Shown here in pieces: positions 59,229-64,000 of a DNA stretch of 64,000 bases (its first letter is position 1; each line of letters begins with the position of its first letter). The translations under genes and the position numbers were made by a program. The notes beneath the pieces are model-generated. The model was not told the DNA's origin, made no database searches, and saw only the letters and a list, made by a program, of their open reading frames with translations. Origin of the DNA: Vibrio sp. MedPE-SWchi (GTDB lineage Bacteria > Pseudomonadota > Gammaproteobacteria > Enterobacterales > Vibrionaceae); contig MPDB01000004.1 of NCBI GenBank assembly GCA_001874155.1, forward strand, positions 99,448-163,447, written 5' to 3'.

Positions 59229-60242
59229 ATGAGCCAAGAATTTAATATTGCTGTTTTAGGTGCGACGGGTGCGGTTGGCGAAACCATTATCGAAGTCCTT
59301 CAAGAGCGTAAATTCCCTGTCGGTGAACTGCACTTACTCGCAAGTGAACGCAGTGAAGGTAAAACATACCGCTTTAACGGCAAGACGGTAAAAGTGCAGA
59401 ACGTAGAAGACTTCGATTGGTCTCAAGTGCATATTGCTCTCTTCTCAGCGGGTGGTGATCTTTCGGAAAAATGGGCTCCCATTGCGGCTGATGAAGGTGT
59501 TGTTGTTATCGATAACACGTCTAAGTTCCGTTATGAATACGATATTCCTTTGGTGGTACCAGAAGTGAACCCTGAAGCGATTGCTGAATTTCGTAACCGC
59601 AACATCATCGCAAATCCAAATTGTTCGACTATTCAAATGCTGGTTGCCTTAAAGCCGATTCATGATGAGGTTGGCCTAGAGCGCATTAACGTTTCAACCT
59701 ATCAGTCTGTTTCTGGTGCAGGAAAAGCGGGAATTGATGAGCTAGCGGGTCAAACGGCCAAGCTACTGAATGGTATGCCTGCGGACACCGATGCATTTTC
59801 CAAGCAGATCGCGTTTAACTGTATTCCTCAAATCGATGAATTCACAGAGAATGGCTATACGCGTGAAGAGATGAAAATGGTGTGGGAAACACAAAAAATC
59901 TTTAACGATTCATCAATTACAGTGAATCCTACATGTGTACGTGTTCCCGTTTTTTACGGTCACGCGGAATCCTTGCATGTTGAAACTCGCTCTCCAATCG
60001 GTGCAGAGCAGGTTGTCGAATTATTGGAAAATACAGACGGAATTGAAGTGTTCCAAGGTCAAGAATTTCCAACTCAAGTAGAAGATGCAAACGGCAAAGA
60101 TCACGTGATGGTTGGTCGCATTCGTAATGACATCAGCCACCATAGCGGTATTAACATGTGGGTTGTGGCGGATAATGTTCGTAAAGGTGCGGCAACAAAT
60201 GCGGTACAGATTGCTGAACTATTAATCAGAGACTACTTCTAA
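59229..60242 (+). CDS. asd: Aspartate-semialdehyde dehydrogenase
   Basis: A 337-residue enzyme of the lysine/threonine/methionine and diaminopimelate pathway. NADP motif GATGAVGETI, catalytic Cys in NPNCSTIQ and the HHSG-type region at the C terminus. The active-site Cys is kept, so it is not an inactive Usg-type paralogue, even though it sits in the pdxB-usg-fimV position of enteric genomes. Vibrios often have a second asd elsewhere. Confidence 0.93.
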   Translation: MSQEFNIAVLGATGAVGETIIEVLQERKFPVGELHLLASERSEGKTYRFNGKTVKVQNVEDFDWSQVHIALFSAGGDLSEKWAPIAADEGVVVIDNTSKFRYEYDIPLVVPEVNPEAIAEFRNRNIIANPNCSTIQMLVALKPIHDEVGLERINVSTYQSVSGAGKAGIDELAGQTAKLLNGMPADTDAFSKQIAFNCIPQIDEFTENGYTREEMKMVWETQKIFNDSSITVNPTCVRVPVFYGHAESLHVETRSPIGAEQVVELLENTDGIEVFQGQEFPTQVEDANGKDHVMVGRIRNDISHHSGINMWVVADNVRKGAATNAVQIAELLIRDYF

Positions 60243-60275
60243 TCACTCGATCAAGCGATTAAGCCTTCTATCAAT

Positions 60276-60304
60276 AAAGCCTCTCCACTATGAGAGGCTT
60301 TTTT
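60276..60304 (+). terminator. Intrinsic terminator after asd
   Basis: A 10-bp stem AAAGCCTCTC / GAGAGGCTTT with a 6-base loop and T run. Confidence 0.92.
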
Positions 60305-60462
60305 AATCAGTGCAAATAATTTGAACAAAATACTGTGAGATTGCTGCTAATATTCCATCGGCCACACATTTTTCGCGTCTCACCCTATAGTTTTGCTTGG
60401 TTTATCCGATATATTTAACAGATCGTAACTTTTTTCTCTTAAGCACAAAACTGAGCCTTCAT

Positions 60463-63234
<2,772 letters not shown>

Positions 63235-63499
63235 CTGGAGAAGAGCTCGATACTCATGAGACCGAAAGCGAGAGCGTTCTAGCGAATGAAGAGAATTCAG
63301 ATGATGACTTAGAGGAGTTAGATACTCTCGATTTCCCTTCCATCCCTGACATCGATCCGCTATCAGAGTCTTTAGGCGAAGATGAGATGTCAGAGCAATC
63401 TGAAACTTCTTTGAATCAATCGCAAGAGATTTCGGAAGACGTTGATGCCGGTTCTGATGAGTTACAAGAGCACACTGCAACAGAAGAATTAGCTGACGT

Positions 63500-64000
63500 T
63501 CAGTCGGAACTTGAGTCTCTTGATGACTTAGACCTCGATGATATTGAACTGCCTTCGTTTACGGAAGAGGATGCGTTAGCGGAATCACTGGACGAAGAAG
63601 AGTTACCTGAGATACAAGAAGCGTCTTTAGAACAGCCGCTAGAGACTTCTGAAGTCTCGGATGTAGACACTGAAGAGCCACAAGAGTCCGTTGCGACAGA
63701 CGAGTTCGCCGACATTCAGTCGGAACTCGAGTCTCTTGACGGCTTAGACCTCGATGACATTGAACTGCCTTCGTTTACAGAAGAGGGTGCGTTAGCGGAA
63801 TCACTGGACGAAGAAGAGTTACCTGAGACACAAGAAGCGTCTTTAGAACAGCCGCAAGAGACTTCTGAAGCCTCGGGTGTAGACACTGAAGAGCCACAAG
63901 GGTCCGTTGCGACAGACGAGTTAGCCGACATTCAGTCGGAACTCGAGTCTCTTGACGACTTAGACCTCGATGATATTGAACTGCCTTCGTTTACAGAAGA
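63500..64000 (+). repeat. 216-bp tandem repeats in hubP
   Basis: Copies start at about 63500, 63716 and 63932 (the last is cut by the window end). The landmark CGGAAC/CGGAAC/CGGAAC occurs at 63505, 63721 and 63937, an exact 216-bp period (72 codons). Copies differ by a few substitutions and no frame-changing indels. Confidence 0.93.

Noticed and set aside
59229..60242. Inactive Usg-type Asd paralogue
   Set aside because: It sits in the enteric usg position, but the catalytic cysteine (NCST) and other active-site segments are intact.

Overview
The window is a chromosomal segment of a Vibrio or a close relative in the Vibrionaceae. The main evidence is the gene order: three tandem flagellin genes, then flaG-fliD-flaI-fliS-flrABC-fliEFGHIJ-fliKLMNOPQR-flhB, then smrB-prmB-aroC-epmC-yfcL, mnmC/fabB, pdxB-asd and a HubP/FimV-type polar protein. 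The sequence is non-repetitive core genome. I saw no insertion sequence, prophage, CRISPR array, tRNA or rRNA.

Region 1 (about 1-21.9 kb) is nitrogen-oxide metabolism. A leftward cluster cobA-nirB-nirD-NNP nitrate transporter-PP2C/Ser-Thr kinase covers uptake of nitrate, NADH-dependent assimilatory nitrite reduction and synthesis of the siroheme precursor. The assimilatory nitrate reductase nasA is transcribed divergently. The shared control region holds a perfect 7-2-7 NarL/NarP palindrome and three regularly spaced GGTGCAA elements. After a chemoreceptor gene and two small unknown genes comes the respiratory ammonifying nitrite reductase system: nrfA leftward, and nrfBCDE-dsbE-type-nrfF rightward. 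They share a control region with FNR-, CRP- and NarP-like sites. An NrfG/CcmI-like TPR protein sits apart from this cluster at the left end.

Region 2 (22.0-23.6 kb) has a DUF2919 membrane protein and a DyP-type peroxidase.

Region 3 (23.7-48.9 kb) is the polar flagellar cluster. Each flagellin gene has its own sigma-28-type promoter. The flrBC, fliEFGHIJ and fliK-flhB transcription units each start with a clear sigma-54 -24/-12 element. This fits the Vibrio hierarchy FlrA, then FlrBC, then late sigma-28 genes.

Region 4 (48.9-64 kb) is housekeeping: ribosome rescue (smrB), release/ribosomal protein modification (prmB), aromatic biosynthesis (aroC), EF-P hydroxylation (epmC), tRNA modification (mnmC), fatty acid synthesis (fabB), pyridoxal phosphate synthesis (pdxB) and the aspartate pathway (asd). 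It ends in the acidic, repeat-rich hubP gene. As given, hubP is interrupted by a one-base frame change just after a GAGCCA hexanucleotide array, and the second frame then runs open to the window edge through 216-bp tandem repeats.

No clearly new system was found. The most unusual items are the frame-broken repeat-rich hubP, the phosphatase-kinase fusion in the nitrate operon, and the regulatory architecture of the nas/nir divergent region.
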